34,737 bases of DNA from a virus (IMGVR_UViG_3300010885_014835:1-34737); one strand, 5' to 3'. Positions 6,605 to 18,600 are shown, counted from the first letter of the stretch. Program-made: numbers and translations. Notes: generated from the sequence alone by a model not told the origin.

Positions 6605-7606
6605 TTATCTTAAATAACCCGGGGTACTTGCGGTTCCAACCTGCCCTGATACGGCTGGTGTTCCCCATGTATTTCTTAGGTATGTTGTGCTAGGTGGTCT
6701 AACTGTAATAGTTACGTTTGTACCTGCACTAGCAACAAACCTTGAGCCGCCGTCAGGAACTTCATTGAATTTAGTAACGATATAAATGACATTACCCGTG
6801 TCACCATTTGAACCACGTGTTCCGTTTGTTTTTATATTCACATTAATATAGCTGTTTAGGTACATATAAGATCCATAAGCAGCAGTTTGTTTGAATACTT
6901 CTTTATAGTTTGCATTCAATGAATAGTAACCTGCATTTGGAACAATAACTCTAGGCCTAGACGTTTGTGTTTCGACTATTTGTGTAATTCCGCTGTATTC
7001 AACTCCTGCAATACTAACTGTATCAGCATACGGCGCACTTAAAACAATTGTACCGCAATCTTTTGATAATCTATCCCATAGACCGTTAATACCACTACCG
7101 TTAGGATGATCAAAATTAATTGCAATTTGTCCACCCGCATTGAAGAAATATCTAGCAGCATCGCCTGTTGTAAAAGTTACTGTGTGAACAAATACCATTT
7201 GATCGGACCAAGTTCTTTGTGAAACTGTTTTTACTTTATATGTTGAATCTTGTCCTGAGGCATTATTTCTATGATTATAAATGTTAGAAAGATTGTTTGC
7301 AAAGGCTGATGACGGGGTTCCTGAACTGGCTGCAACTTTACCACCAGATACAGTTGTAGTCATGCTAGTAATCAAAGTTCCTTGATGATTTGCGGTTTTC
7401 GCTATATTTGTTATTAATTCATTCCATTGGGCACTAGACACAGTTGACCCAACAGATGCTTGCGTAAGTGCAGGTTGTCCATATCCTGACCTGCCGTTAC
7501 CGGTTGCCCAAACCGTATTGAATGCATTTGCAGTAGTTCCAGGATCAGATCCAATAAAAGTATTGTAATCTGAAGCTTGTATTAACCCGTATTGCAGAAA
7601 TGGCAT
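6605..7606 (-). CDS. Tail fibre or tail-tip structural protein
   Basis: A 333-residue virion-type protein. The N-terminal 70 residues (FLQYGLIQASDYNTFIGS, then GTTANAFNTVWATGNGRSGYGQPAL) are of a type seen at the start of phage tail fibres from aquatic myoviruses. A Ser/Thr/Ala-rich middle follows (about 85-115). From about 125 the protein is rich in beta-strands (VHTVTFTTGDAARYFFNAGG, NPNGSG-like loops, GTIVLSAPY), like a receptor-facing knob. It ends TVRPPSTTYLRNTWGTP with a Gly/Thr/Ser tail. It has no enzymatic motif. A GRSGYGQ segment is shared with the adjacent 403-residue fibre. AAGGAAAA precedes the ATG, which lies 12 bases after the previous stop. Role in host binding is inferred from position and composition. 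Confidence 0.75.
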   Translation of the reverse strand: MPFLQYGLIQASDYNTFIGSDPGTTANAFNTVWATGNGRSGYGQPALTQASVGSTVSSAQWNELITNIAKTANHQGTLITSMTTTVSGGKVAASSGTPSSAFANNLSNIYNHRNNASGQDSTYKVKTVSQRTWSDQMVFVHTVTFTTGDAARYFFNAGGQIAINFDHPNGSGINGLWDRLSKDCGTIVLSAPYADTVSIAGVEYSGITQIVETQTSRPRVIVPNAGYYSLNANYKEVFKQTAAYGSYMYLNSYINVNIKTNGTRGSNGDTGNVIYIVTKFNEVPDGGSRFVASAGTNVTITVRPPSTTYLRNTWGTPAVSGQVGTASTPGYLR

Positions 7607-7618
7607 AGTTTTTTCCTT

Positions 7619-8830
7619 TTATCTTATAATTACTATGGCTTCAACCATGCCTAAACCATCAGTGGTTTTACTCGCTAAGCTTCTTCCTATTGTATTAAAG
7701 GCAGTTGCTTCATCTTCACGTGCAGCACGTGCATATCCTTTACCTGCACTAACTAGTCGGTCACCCTTTTTGACAATACCCTTTACTTTTACTTGCACTC
7801 GGCCGCTGATAGCTACTGGCGGGTGAGTATTATCATTTCCTGCAATAGAGTTCATTAAATATGCAGCAGTATTGCTGATAACTCCAAATATTTTGTCGCT
7901 TAAATCTTCTTTTACTGAGGTGATTTCTTTATCACCGCCCAACTCTACTACAGTGCCAGGATCATATATATCGTCAGCTTCAAATCTTTCCGCTAAGTCA
8001 GCAAATGTAGCTTGTAATCTTGCACCGGTTTCAAGAGTCCAAATACCTTCAATTTTTCCGCCACCTGCAAGTCTAGTAGTTGTTACTTTTGTAGGAGCTA
8101 TATTACCTGCGAACTGGGAAACGCCGTTAGCACCAGTCAAATAATCAGACACACTTTGATTTGTGTAGGTGCCTGTTGGGGTAAATCTTGCACCATTTGC
8201 ATACATGTAATTGTCGCATTTGATACCATTAACACTACTAGAAGCGAATGAAATATTTCCTGTTGATACTGATAACGCATTAGCAGATGATGAACCATAT
8301 AGTGTCCATTGTCCTGTTAATGATCCTGTTGTAGTTGTACTTCCTGTAGTAATAACCTGTGTTCTAATTGCTGACAGATTAGCTGTAGTGATGTCTGCAT
8401 TTAACGCAGTTAGTGTAGCACTCACATTGGCTAATCTTACATCTATGGTATCACTAGTAATTGCATTATTAGAAATTATATTGTTAGCAGTTAAGTTTCC
8501 AGTAACTAGTACGTTAGCTAGGGTTGCAGTTCCCGATGCAGTAGTTGTTGTTAATGTTAACCAATCTGAAGCACTGTTCGTGTTGTCAGCAGGGCATACA
8601 TTTAATGTCTGTTGTTGTGTATTAAACCATAGCTGACCTTTTAAAGGATTTGCGGGAGGAGTAGTACTAGCATAATTTTCTAGTTGTCGAACAAAGTTCG
8701 TGTTTAATGCTTGACCGTATCCCGAATAACTTCTGCCGGGAAGAGCCAATGATGTGCTGGTAGTGTTAATTGTACCATCTTGTATGGTAGTTAATGTACT
8801 TCCATCACTTCTAATAATCGTATAAGCCAT
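7619..8830 (-). CDS. Tail fibre protein with conserved phage C-terminal domain
   Basis: A 403-residue fibre-like protein. Residues 1-85 form an N-terminal module (SLALPGRSYSGYGQALNTNF, then PPANPLKGQLWFNTQQQTL) that I recognise as common in fibres of T4-like aquatic phages. The middle is repetitive and rich in Thr, Asn, Ala and Ser (about 90-275), as in a trimeric beta-structured shaft. The last 120 residues begin FADLAERFEADDIYDPGTVV and continue with SGRVQVKVKGIVKKGDRLVSAG, a domain frequent at phage fibre C-termini. It resembles the intramolecular chaperone/autoproteolytic type, but I cannot confirm a cleavage site. The ATG has GGAG seven bases upstream and a GATAAATA motif 20 bases further up, so it may have its own late promoter. 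Confidence 0.82.
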   Translation of the reverse strand: MAYTIIRSDGSTLTTIQDGTINTTSTSLALPGRSYSGYGQALNTNFVRQLENYASTTPPANPLKGQLWFNTQQQTLNVCPADNTNSASDWLTLTTTTASGTATLANVLVTGNLTANNIISNNAITSDTIDVRLANVSATLTALNADITTANLSAIRTQVITTGSTTTTGSLTGQWTLYGSSSANALSVSTGNISFASSSVNGIKCDNYMYANGARFTPTGTYTNQSVSDYLTGANGVSQFAGNIAPTKVTTTRLAGGGKIEGIWTLETGARLQATFADLAERFEADDIYDPGTVVELGGDKEITSVKEDLSDKIFGVISNTAAYLMNSIAGNDNTHPPVAISGRVQVKVKGIVKKGDRLVSAGKGYARAAREDEATAFNTIGRSLASKTTDGLGMVEAIVIIR

Positions 8831-8850
8831 ATTTTTACTCCACTTTCATA

Positions 8851-8858
8851 TATTTATC
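8851..8858 (-). promoter_or_regulatory. Late-promoter-like motif GATAAATA before the 403-residue fibre gene
   Basis: GATAAATA lies directly after the stop of the 206-residue gene, with 20 bases to the fibre ATG. The GGAG ribosome binding site (8838-8841) falls in those 20 bases, so a start a few bases after the motif would give a normal short leader. This is the best placed of the four motifs. Confidence 0.5.
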
Positions 8859-9479
8859 TTAGACTGTAACCACATTGGTCAGACTTTGAATCCTGACGGT
8901 ATAGTCTAGCTGTATTTGTCTGTTTAAACTTTTTTGTACCGGATGAAAAATAACATGGGTCAGTAGCTTTGTCTGCTCATTTCCCGCCGGATCTGTCCCA
9001 TATGTTGCTAATAATCCAATCTCATCAAATGTAAATGCTGAGTCGGTTTGAGTTCCGTTATCAAACGCTGTCTGCCCAGGAGGTTCACCGTAATCCAGTA
9101 AACATTGTACTAAAATATCTGTGTAAACTTTACCCGGAGTATGTAGTACAATCATCTTATTTCTAGTTGGATCGGAATTCAAAACACTGGTATCATCTAT
9201 TATCTTACTGTATGTTTGATTGTACAGTGCCGCGTTTTGTCCAACAGTATTTGGTGGCAAATATGTGATAATTCCTGTATCATCTACTGTGGAACCACCA
9301 TTTCCAAAAGCCATTTTATACATGCTTCCGTATCCTCTATTACTAAGAGTATCAGCAATAGCTTCTGAAATATTTTCATAATGGATAGCGTTCTTTTTAT
9401 CTACAAGAATCTCCCCTGTATTGGGGTCGTAGGCTTTAAGAAACCCTTCTATTTTTAGTGTGTGCTGTATTACTGACAT
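8859..9479 (-). CDS. Phage tail/baseplate structural protein
   Basis: A 206-residue virion protein. The start (MSVIQHTLKIEGFLKAYDPNTGEILVDKKNAIHYENIS) and the following MYKMAFGNGGSTVDDTGIITYLP are typical of structural proteins found beside fibre genes in T4-like phages of aquatic bacteria; the exact position in the particle is not known to me. A middle part with beta-strands (KMIVLHTPGKVYTDILVQCLLDYGE) is followed by FTFDEIGLLATYG and a C-terminal strand pair (LLTHVIFHPVQKSLNRQIQLDYTVRI). No enzymatic motif is visible. The ATG overlaps the stop of the 52-residue gene as TAATG, and the two share the DPNT-x-EILV motif near the end of the small protein and the start of this one. A baseplate or fibre-connector role is inferred. 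Confidence 0.78.
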   Translation of the reverse strand: MSVIQHTLKIEGFLKAYDPNTGEILVDKKNAIHYENISEAIADTLSNRGYGSMYKMAFGNGGSTVDDTGIITYLPPNTVGQNAALYNQTYSKIIDDTSVLNSDPTRNKMIVLHTPGKVYTDILVQCLLDYGEPPGQTAFDNGTQTDSAFTFDEIGLLATYGTDPAGNEQTKLLTHVIFHPVQKSLNRQIQLDYTVRIQSLTNVVTV

Positions 9480-9637
9480 TAATCGTCGCCTCTTTGATGG
9501 ACTAAAATCTCATTCGTGTTTGGATCAAAAATTTTAACCGAAGAACTAAATGCAAAACCGCCGTGTTCCTGCGGTTTTGAGTCCGTATTTTCTTTGGTTT
9601 TTTCGTCTAAATTCTTCTGATTTATACTATCGTTCAT
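9479..9637 (-). CDS. 52-residue protein related to the N-terminus of the next structural protein
   Basis: A 52-codon frame fills the space between the giant gene and the 206-residue gene; its TAA overlaps the next ATG (TAATG). The first 25 residues are hydrophilic and rich in Lys, Glu, Asp and Asn. The last part, SSSVKIFDPNTNEILVHQRGDD, matches FLKAYDPNTGEILVDKKNA at the start of the following protein, so the two share a small beta-hairpin-like module. It could be a small baseplate subunit, a duplicated and shortened relative, or a connector for the giant protein. There is no good Shine-Dalgarno sequence: AAAGATAAATAAAATAAT precedes the ATG. The shared motif and exact coupling make it likely to be real. 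Confidence 0.75.
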   Translation of the reverse strand: MNDSINQKNLDEKTKENTDSKPQEHGGFAFSSSVKIFDPNTNEILVHQRGDD

Positions 9638-9644
9638 ATTATTT

Positions 9645-9652
9645 TATTTATC
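9645..9652 (-). promoter_or_regulatory. Late-promoter-like motif GATAAATA after the giant gene
   Basis: GATAAATA lies two bases after the giant gene's stop and only seven bases before the ATG of the 52-residue gene. A transcript starting a few bases later would be nearly leaderless for that gene but could serve the 206-residue gene. It may also be chance in an AT-rich gap. Confidence 0.35.
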
Positions 9653-9654
9653 TT

Positions 9655-12600
9655 TTATTTTGTACCCACTCTAAGGAATCTTGCAGGATAGAAATCACTG
9701 ATTTGTAACAAATCTCCATTACCTCTAAAATTCTCACTATTCCAAGATTTATCATAATAATACGTAGGTAAAATGTTTCTAGGAGTAAGTCCAGAAACAG
9801 TTACATACGTGTCATGCACTCGTTTGGTTCCTGTTCCGTCTATTCCGCGAGTGATTCCCAAAATAGTATTATTTTGATAATTTACGGATTTGAATCGTAC
9901 CTTTTCGCTACCTACATAAATTGTATCCCCTAAACGAATCGATACAGTAACCTGATCACCTACATCAACTCCATTTTTAAACTTAACATAAATCCTAGAG
10001 TTTTTTGACAATAGTATGTGGTCAGAACTGCTCAGCGCAGAGAGAGAAGTTACATTGAACACGCTTACTTGTTTAATGGCTGCAATATCATAATCTAACC
10101 ATACACCCAATACGTCAGTGTCTATCTCAATAACCTCACTATTCAATGTAGCCATATCAATTAGGACTGAGACATCATCAACATAGATAGTATTATCTAG
10201 GAATTGCAATGGTTTAATTAACCATGTCCTATTAGCACCATTTGATCTATACACTGTGGGTTGTCCGTTCTTATCTATGTCGATATTAAATATCATGCCA
10301 TTGGGACTAGCATTTCCGATCATACTAGTAATTAAGATATCATCAGTATCAGACAATTCTTTCAGTATAGACAGTTTGTTTCCAGCACCCAATCTTAATA
10401 AATTTGGATGTATGCGCTGTCTATTAACACTCACATAAAGTCTTTGGTTGTTAGTTAAATCAAAATTGCCGGGCTGAGATATTTCTATAGTGTCAGAATC
10501 TTTCCAAATGTACCCGCCCCCTAGATATCCGGATAATACGCCCTGAGAACGTACAGGACTAGTTAATAACGTATCATTGTATAGAACCACAGAATAGTAT
10601 GTTATGCCATCTGTGGTGCTTACTGTAATAATATCACCATTTACTAGAGTTGCATTAATTGTTAGTGTTGCCTTTAATGGATCTGTTGGATTTGGTGTTA
10701 AATCCCAATCTGCTGTTGGTATAGTTGATGCATTTTTCTGAACGGTCGTTGTTCCAAAATCTTGTATCTGACTATATAACAAATCAAATACGTTAGTACC
10801 TGCATAAACTAATGTCTGTATTTCTGGTTTAGTGAACCCAGAGGATACACTAGCATAGTAAGCATTATCATTAAGCTGTGTAGTTCCTTTGATACCATCA
10901 ATTCTAACTAAATCGCCATCTACAAAACTTGGTTGCTTTCTTACAACAAGAACTGGTACAGCAAAACTAAAATCAATAGACTCTATGCCGTTTATTCTTA
11001 GATTTTTTACTTCGGTGACTAAAGATTGCTGTCGTGTATCATTAAAAGTAGTAACTGAGATGAGATCGTCGGCATTCATCCCGAACAATATAGTCAGTGT
11101 CCCGATTAAGCTAGTAGGATTTACGGTTAAAGTATAATCTACATTTTTTGTAAGTCTATAACCATTGTATTCTACTATTGCATTTACATTATTTGTGTAA
11201 CTTACTGGTCCATTTACAGTAAACACATTAGATGCGGTATATGCAAACATTTCTGTAATAGGTAAACTATAACCGTATTGTTCAGTTATGGAATATTCTA
11301 CATAGTTAACTCTAGTATTTCCTAACACCGCAAATGACAGGAAATCAATCTTAGGATCATAAACTGCCTTGAACAATATTTTAGCTTGTTTATCACTATG
11401 AGTTACTACATCATAATCTATCGAATATCGTAGTGGCGATCCGTTACGATAAACAATAGGGGTTGTGTAAAATTCAGCTTCATACTTATAGCCTAATAAT
11501 ATTTCACTATTTCCAGTAACTGAATCTATACGAATAGGTATATTTTGTGAGGTTGATCTAACTAAATGATTTCCACCGCCTATCTCATAAACTTCGATGT
11601 AAACTTTTTCAGTAATTTCTACGTTGGTATTAAACGTAACTGTCTTATTGATCCAATCTATGGTATATGTATAAGGATTAGTTACTGTTGGTGTAATATT
11701 TTCATATATTCTTATTCCTGTTTCCTTTACTCTATCAAACACGAATACTTTAAGTTGAACTGGATTTTCGGCGGCACTTGCAAAGCTTATAGGTTTGTTT
11801 GCCAACAATGACTCGATTACTGATATGTTAAATCCAGTAAATGGTATTAGGTCTTGCGGCCACGTTGCGCCGGGTTTAGTTATAACACTAATAGAAAGAT
11901 GATCGGCAACATTACCCGCTATTAACTCTTCGGGGCCATATCCTGCAGTAAATTTGTCACCGTGTATTTCAAAGAAGGCATGTGGTGTTTTAACAAAACT
12001 AACATCTTCCCAAATTATACCATCATAGCTTCTTAAAATAACAGCATTGTTACCTGTTATAATAAAATGATCCTCATTATAAGTAATTGAATTTAAGTTT
12101 TGAGTTGTGTTTGACTCAGTGTGACTCCATGATATACCATCATAACTAATTAGGATCGATCCACTTTCACCAACAAGCACATAGGTACTATTGGCAAAAA
12201 TTCCACCTAATATATTATTAGTATATGAATCATCAACTATATTTGCAGGCGACCAATTCAATCCGTTATCTGTGTAGAAAATAACACCTTTGTCACCTGC
12301 AATAATTATTCTATCATCCGATGCAAACACAATGTTAAATGAACTTTGGCACAAATAGGGCTTTTGCTCTTGCCAGTCGAAACCAGTCGAACTGGTAAAT
12401 ATTCTACCTACAAGGTGTTCTTGTGTTGGTATTTCTACTCCCGGTTCTGACTCACCAATAGTAGTAACAACGTACCCTCCACCTACCGCAATGTATCCTT
12501 GGAAAGAGCTAAGTGTAATATACTTGATTGATTTTAATAAATTTTCTAATTTAGTGTTAAAGTTATAAATTTCTTGCCAACTGTTTCCATTTGCACTTGA

Positions 12601-15600
12601 AACAATTCTATCCCCTACTGCAATATAAACATTGTTATGAAATACTACACTATACAACGATGAATCAGGAACAATTACCGAACTGTCATCAAAAGTATCA
12701 CCATCAAAACCTCTATTGCTATCAAAAGGCACAAATATGCCTGCTGTTAGCCAAGACAACCCGTCATGACTTATCACTAACGGACTCTTTTTGTTTGTAG
12801 TAGTGGCCACATAATATGTTTCGCTGTAATAAATGTCAGTAACTCCCAAATGCTTGTTACTTATATTTTTATAGCCCCATGTCACACCGTCATCACTTGA
12901 CATTAAAATTGTATGAGTTTTGGTATCTGCAACAGCAAGATATTCAGAACCACTATGTGTAATTCCCTTAATATTGATATCAGCTGGATAGAATGGTAAT
13001 GCTGCAACTTTAGTTTCTATTGGTGTTGTTTCATTGAATTTAGTACCGTAATAGGTATTATTAGAATATTCAATACCAGAAACTAACATAGGCAAGTTTC
13101 TTCCCGGCATATTTGCTGTGGGTTGATAATATCCTATAATTCTATCTAATGCATTTAATTCGTCATCATGGCTTAGAACTTCTTCCCACTTGTCAAAATC
13201 AAATGTAGAGTCATTATTACTAGTTAAACAACGGTATACTTTATTATTGTATCGTACCAATGAAGCAGGTGATCTTGTATATCCAGTTGTTATGATAACA
13301 GGTTCAGGTAAGTAAACCCAATCAGTATTTGTGTATATCATGTTAACGGATTTAACTGGACGTACCATTGGCGCATCATAGAATATGTTAAATTCTGTAT
13401 CGCTAATAGGATTCACGTAATACCTATCAAACATTTTAGGTGCGATACCTGTCAATTCATATATGCTTATACCTCCACCAGGATCCGACACATTTGCTTT
13501 AGGTGCATAAACAATTTTAAGTAATGCATCATTTGTTCCGTCAACACCACCCAACAATGAGCCTTTAACTCTTATTTGATCATCAGTGTGATATATGGTT
13601 CCCGGATCAATGATATTGATAAAATATTCATTAGTTAATCTATCAGAACCAAAGTTAGGTTTGTAGAATTCAATGGTCGCTGACCCTGTGCGTTTTGCGG
13701 TACCAGTTCCTTGCTTAGCAAGACCGTCACCTGTTCCTATACCTGTTGCAGTAAACGCAGTTCCAATAGTATTATTGGCTGCACCAATTAACTTGAAGTT
13801 TGTTTTTCCGATATAAGTGATTATATATCTTTTTCCGATAACAAAATTACCTGACTCTACTAATCCAGTACCAGTAGCAGTGAATGCTGTTCCTATACTA
13901 TTATTGCTTGCACCGAGCAATCTATAATCGGTGTTACCAACTGTTCTTATAGTATAATTTTTTCCTACCACAAAGCTTCCGGAAGTTATAATGTCTTCCC
14001 AAATATATGAAATTGGGTTCTTATAGAAATACACACGCAGTCCCTTCAATTGAGCGGACACCACATTTGTATCAGCAAAGGTAACTTCAACCTTTGTATT
14101 TTCTTGAGAATTGTCAACTGATGTAATATCAATTCTAGCGCCTTGCATACTTGCGCGGTTTTTAAATTCATTCGCAGGAGAGACATAAGGTGTTCCCGAG
14201 AACACACTGGCTGCAGTGATTCTTCCGGATCCGTCAGTAGCATCAACATTAATAACTAAATCATTAGCAGGTGTTGTACCATTTAATACTGTGCCTTGTA
14301 TAGTAATTTTATTGTTTACGCTATACCCTCTACCCGAAAATTGTAATTCTATCCCATATATGTTTTCATAGACATAACCATAAACAATAAATCTAGCCAA
14401 ATCCCCGTTATGAGCAGATGTAGTACCTGAAATGTCTGATGCAATTTTAGTTGCCTTACTTAAATTATCACCTAAACTAGATTCAAATCCACTAGGAGTA
14501 AATTGACTAAAATAAAACACACTAGCTTTCCAATCAGTAATGACACTACGGTAACTAGTTCTATCAAATTTAATTTTAGTAGTTAGTTCTCTTACAGGAC
14601 TGTTATTACCAAAAGCAATTATTCTTGCAGTAAGTTGTAATACATGGCTTGTACTATTTCCTACCGTAGTCAAGTCTATTCTATGATTATCATTCATAGC
14701 ATTAATTTTGCTCTCATAGAATGCTATTTGTGATGTTAGATTTAATACTTCTAATGGGTCATCTTGTTTAACTACACGAACATAATAATACTTTCCGTTA
14801 TCTAACCCTTTAATCTTTCCATTCGTACCGTTAACGAATTGAACGCTATCACCGGTAACGAAAATAATACTACCAAGATTAACAGTATTTTCAATTTGAT
14901 TAACATCAGTTGCATTAAATATTATCGTCTTTGATGGTTGAATAATAATTTCTGGTTGTGTTGTATACCCGGCGCCCGGATCTACTACTTGAACTCCAGT
15001 AACTCTACCATTAGTCATAATAGGTTCTAGGTTTGCTACTCTAGTTGGCTCAGGATAAATGGCAGTGTCTATGTATGCAGTAATAACTGGAGGATCGATG
15101 TAATCTCTTCCTGTTTCAAGTACGATTGCTCCCGGTAAATCTATGTAAATTTTACTATGTGGGAAATGTGCAACCACCGGTGTGCCATTTACACCTCTAG
15201 TTATATTATATAAAATATGATTATCTCTATCTATATCTTGATATCCTATAAACTCGTCATCTATTTTTATAATACCGTTATTGGGGAATCCATATGCGGT
15301 GTCAACATAAATCTTATTACCAATTGTTCCCATGTACCTAGAAAGATTGGTTATTACATAATTTGATTGACCTAATAATGATAGTCCGTAATTTGCAAAC
15401 CAGTCAGAGAACAGGGAGTTTGACCAAATTTTATTTGTAGGTAAATACCTTGCTGCATCAACTTGAGGATTTTGAAATACTAAATTAGGTATGACAAAAT
15501 TGTTTTCGGTACTATTATAAATTGCAGGCAAGTCAAAGTCACTAATTTTGCCGCTGTAGGTCTCTGAGGTTTCATACTTAATAGCAAAGTCTTTAATCAC

Positions 15601-18600
15601 TACGTGATATGGTTTAACCTCGTTAATGAAACCTTCTAAGAAAATCTGATTGTCAGGTTGATAAGTTCTGTCTTGAGCCAATGTTCTCAACGTATGCCCA
15701 ATATCAACAAAACTTGTTTTATTTAACCACGGCAGATATCCCATGTTGTTATTTGCTTCACTTGCAATGTATTCAAACAACAATATCAAACTCTTATTAC
15801 GATGCACACGTAATGCACCTGTGTAAATTTCTTCATTTAACGCTCGTAAGATATATCTAGTTTCAGTAGATGGGAATTTGTCATAGTTGTTAGTATCGAA
15901 AAATTGATTTCCAAAGCCAGTAGATCCTGCATTATAATCCCATAATGTGTTTTTAATCTGTAGTGTACCCTGCTCAAGACCAACACGAATCCATGCACTT
16001 CCGTCATACGTATATACTTCACGTTTACCGTCACTATTTTCTGTAACACCAACGACCATTCCTTTGGTTGCACTTTGTCTTGCTAAGTCATAGTATCTAG
16101 GTACCTCAACATCAATTTTTGTTTTATTACTATACCCAGTAGCCCACCAATAGATATACTCCCAGTATTGAGTTGTGTCAAAATCAATACCTGAAGCTAA
16201 AAATAAAGCAGGGGCACGTCCTGTTGACATACTATTTGTGTTCGTTGCTATGTTTAAAAAGCTAGGTATCTTGAATTCAGCAACAGGGTATTGCTTTAAT
16301 ATTGAGTTTGCGTAATTACAATAATTACCAAGTGCTTTTAATCTATCAATAAAGAAACTTTGCCTTGGTCTGATCCCCATACCTGTTTGCAACATTTTAG
16401 GTAAGTATGGGTCCGGAACTACTTGTCCTTGTATATCTAACCCAGCTAAGCTATCAAGTAATTTTTCATACAATTCTTTTGGATCGTTGTAGTTTGTATA
16501 CGCTGTAGGGAACCCACTTAAGAAGTCATCTTCATGTCCATCACGTAATAATGCAAATGAATTCTGTGATGGTTCTTCTATATCAGTATTGCTGAATCGT
16601 ATGGATAAGCTAGTACTAGTGTCGTTTATGTATTCTCTGCTATTATAAATACCAAATACATTTGGTTTCAATGCAGTCATATAAGAAATGCCTGATTGCT
16701 GTGGATTAGCAATGTATTCTTCTAATATTTTATCGCTTAATGTTTTTCCGTGGTCACTAAAAATAGTGTTAGTATTTCTTACCCAATAGTAGAATCTGTT
16801 AACTAATGCACCCGTACTATCTATTTTATAGTGGTTAGTGTATGATCCAACATCATATGGTGTTCCTGATCCTGTATAATCAATAGGAGCCTTATCACTC
16901 TCAATCCAAGAATAAACTGCAACTGTACTATTTGGAAAGACTTGACCCCAATGCTTGGCATTATACATTATATCATTTTGATGATAGTTAACAAATCGTG
17001 CATTAGTGACATCAAACCACAAAGAACCTAATTGATTTTCGCCCCAAACAAAATTCATGTTAGGACCAGTAGTATTGGAATATCCCGCGGGATCATGTGC
17101 TGCGATAAAATCAATATTTTGATTTACAACTCCAAGCATCTTTCCTTGTAGGGGATCAATGTAATCTAATGTTTCTAATCTCTCATTTGTATTATTGTTA
17201 TATAAATGTACAGAATGTATTCTGTTTACATCCACTATCTTTTCTGATTTTCTATAAATATTCCAGTTGTTTTGATTTGTCTTGCTTGTATAAACAACAA
17301 CTCTTCCGTTAACTGTACCTAATCCATAGTCGGGGCATCCAATCATTAATGTGTGTCCGTTAAATGCTAACACTTTTCCATAATGAGGATTTGACTTTAA
17401 TACTGTTGTTAAGTCGTTTACAGTTTGTCCAAACACAAACTTACCAATATCATTAATACTTTCATTAGGTATAGATAGATAGTCGTAAATATATGCGGTG
17501 CCTGCAGTCTCAAACTTATCTATAAACTTAGTAAAACCATTGTCAAACAATGTATCATTGTCATTGTTTTCATCGTCTGTTGTATCAAATGTAGTTGATA
17601 AGAACCTATCTGCAACCGGTGCACCTACTGCAAATGATCCGTATTCGTTAAACTTAACTGAATACCCAAATTGTGTTGAACCTTGATTGTTTATGTCATG
17701 AATTGTTTGAGTTTTTACATACTCGTCAATCTGTAGGTTAGTTAATGTGGCTTTATCAAACGTAGTAATCGTAAGTTTATTATTAATCTGCCCAAAAGTA
17801 GCATCAATCAGTTTTAATGTTAGTGTATTATCAACATTTTTGATTGCTTTTATATTGGGAATACCTGCAGAATTAATTTCACTAACTATATCATCCAATC
17901 CGGTTTCGGGCAATGTAACTCCGAATCCATTGATTAAAATAGGGACTGGCATAGATATTTCAGGAACTGCCTTGCTCTTTACAACACCAAACTTTTTAAG
18001 TTGATTTGTATATCTATACACTGTTCCTTCAACATTAGTTGAAGTTAAATCGAAAGGGGCACCTATTAATAATTCAGTTCCGGTTGTATTACAATCTAAA
18101 CTATGACCAAACAACACACCGGGTCTAATACTACTAAGTTCTTGGTATGACTGTAGTTTTTGTGTATGTACAAAGTTTGAAGAATTAATTTCAACTACTT
18201 CTCCCACAGACACATGCGTTAATATAGTAACTTTGGTAACAGTATTATTTCCAACTGTTATATTCGATAATTCATATTCTGCTGACTCTAACTGTTTGTT
18301 ATTGATCGAAACTGTTATTTTATCTGTGTTGCTTATATCATCAGCTTGCCATAACATTACAAATTCAGTTTGCAGTCCTTCTATTAGAAAGTCTTTTTGT
18401 ATAAATTTCTGAACAACTCTATCAAATACATAAGTATATCCCACGTTCACTAAATTGTTATCATAATTTTCCCACGGAGAACCCACAAATAACTTAGTAC
18501 CGTCATAGTTTGTTGCAATGCTTTGTCCAAAATTATCACTTACCTCTACCCAATCCGGGTCAATCCACGTATTTAATATGGTATCACGGGTTTTTGGTTT

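Noticed and set aside
8211-8636. Plus-strand open frame of 141 codons opposite the 403-residue fibre
   Set aside because: Val/Leu-rich shadow of the Thr/Asn/Ala repeats of the fibre; not a membrane protein gene despite its hydrophobic look.
11990-12990. Active neuraminidase domain
   Set aside because: Asp boxes alone mark a propeller fold; the arginine triad and the other catalytic residues are not apparent, so no enzyme is claimed.
15837-16073. Minus-strand second frame of 78 codons inside the giant gene
   Set aside because: Same strand but different frame; the giant frame continues unbroken with similar composition on both sides, so there is no frameshift or nested gene signal.
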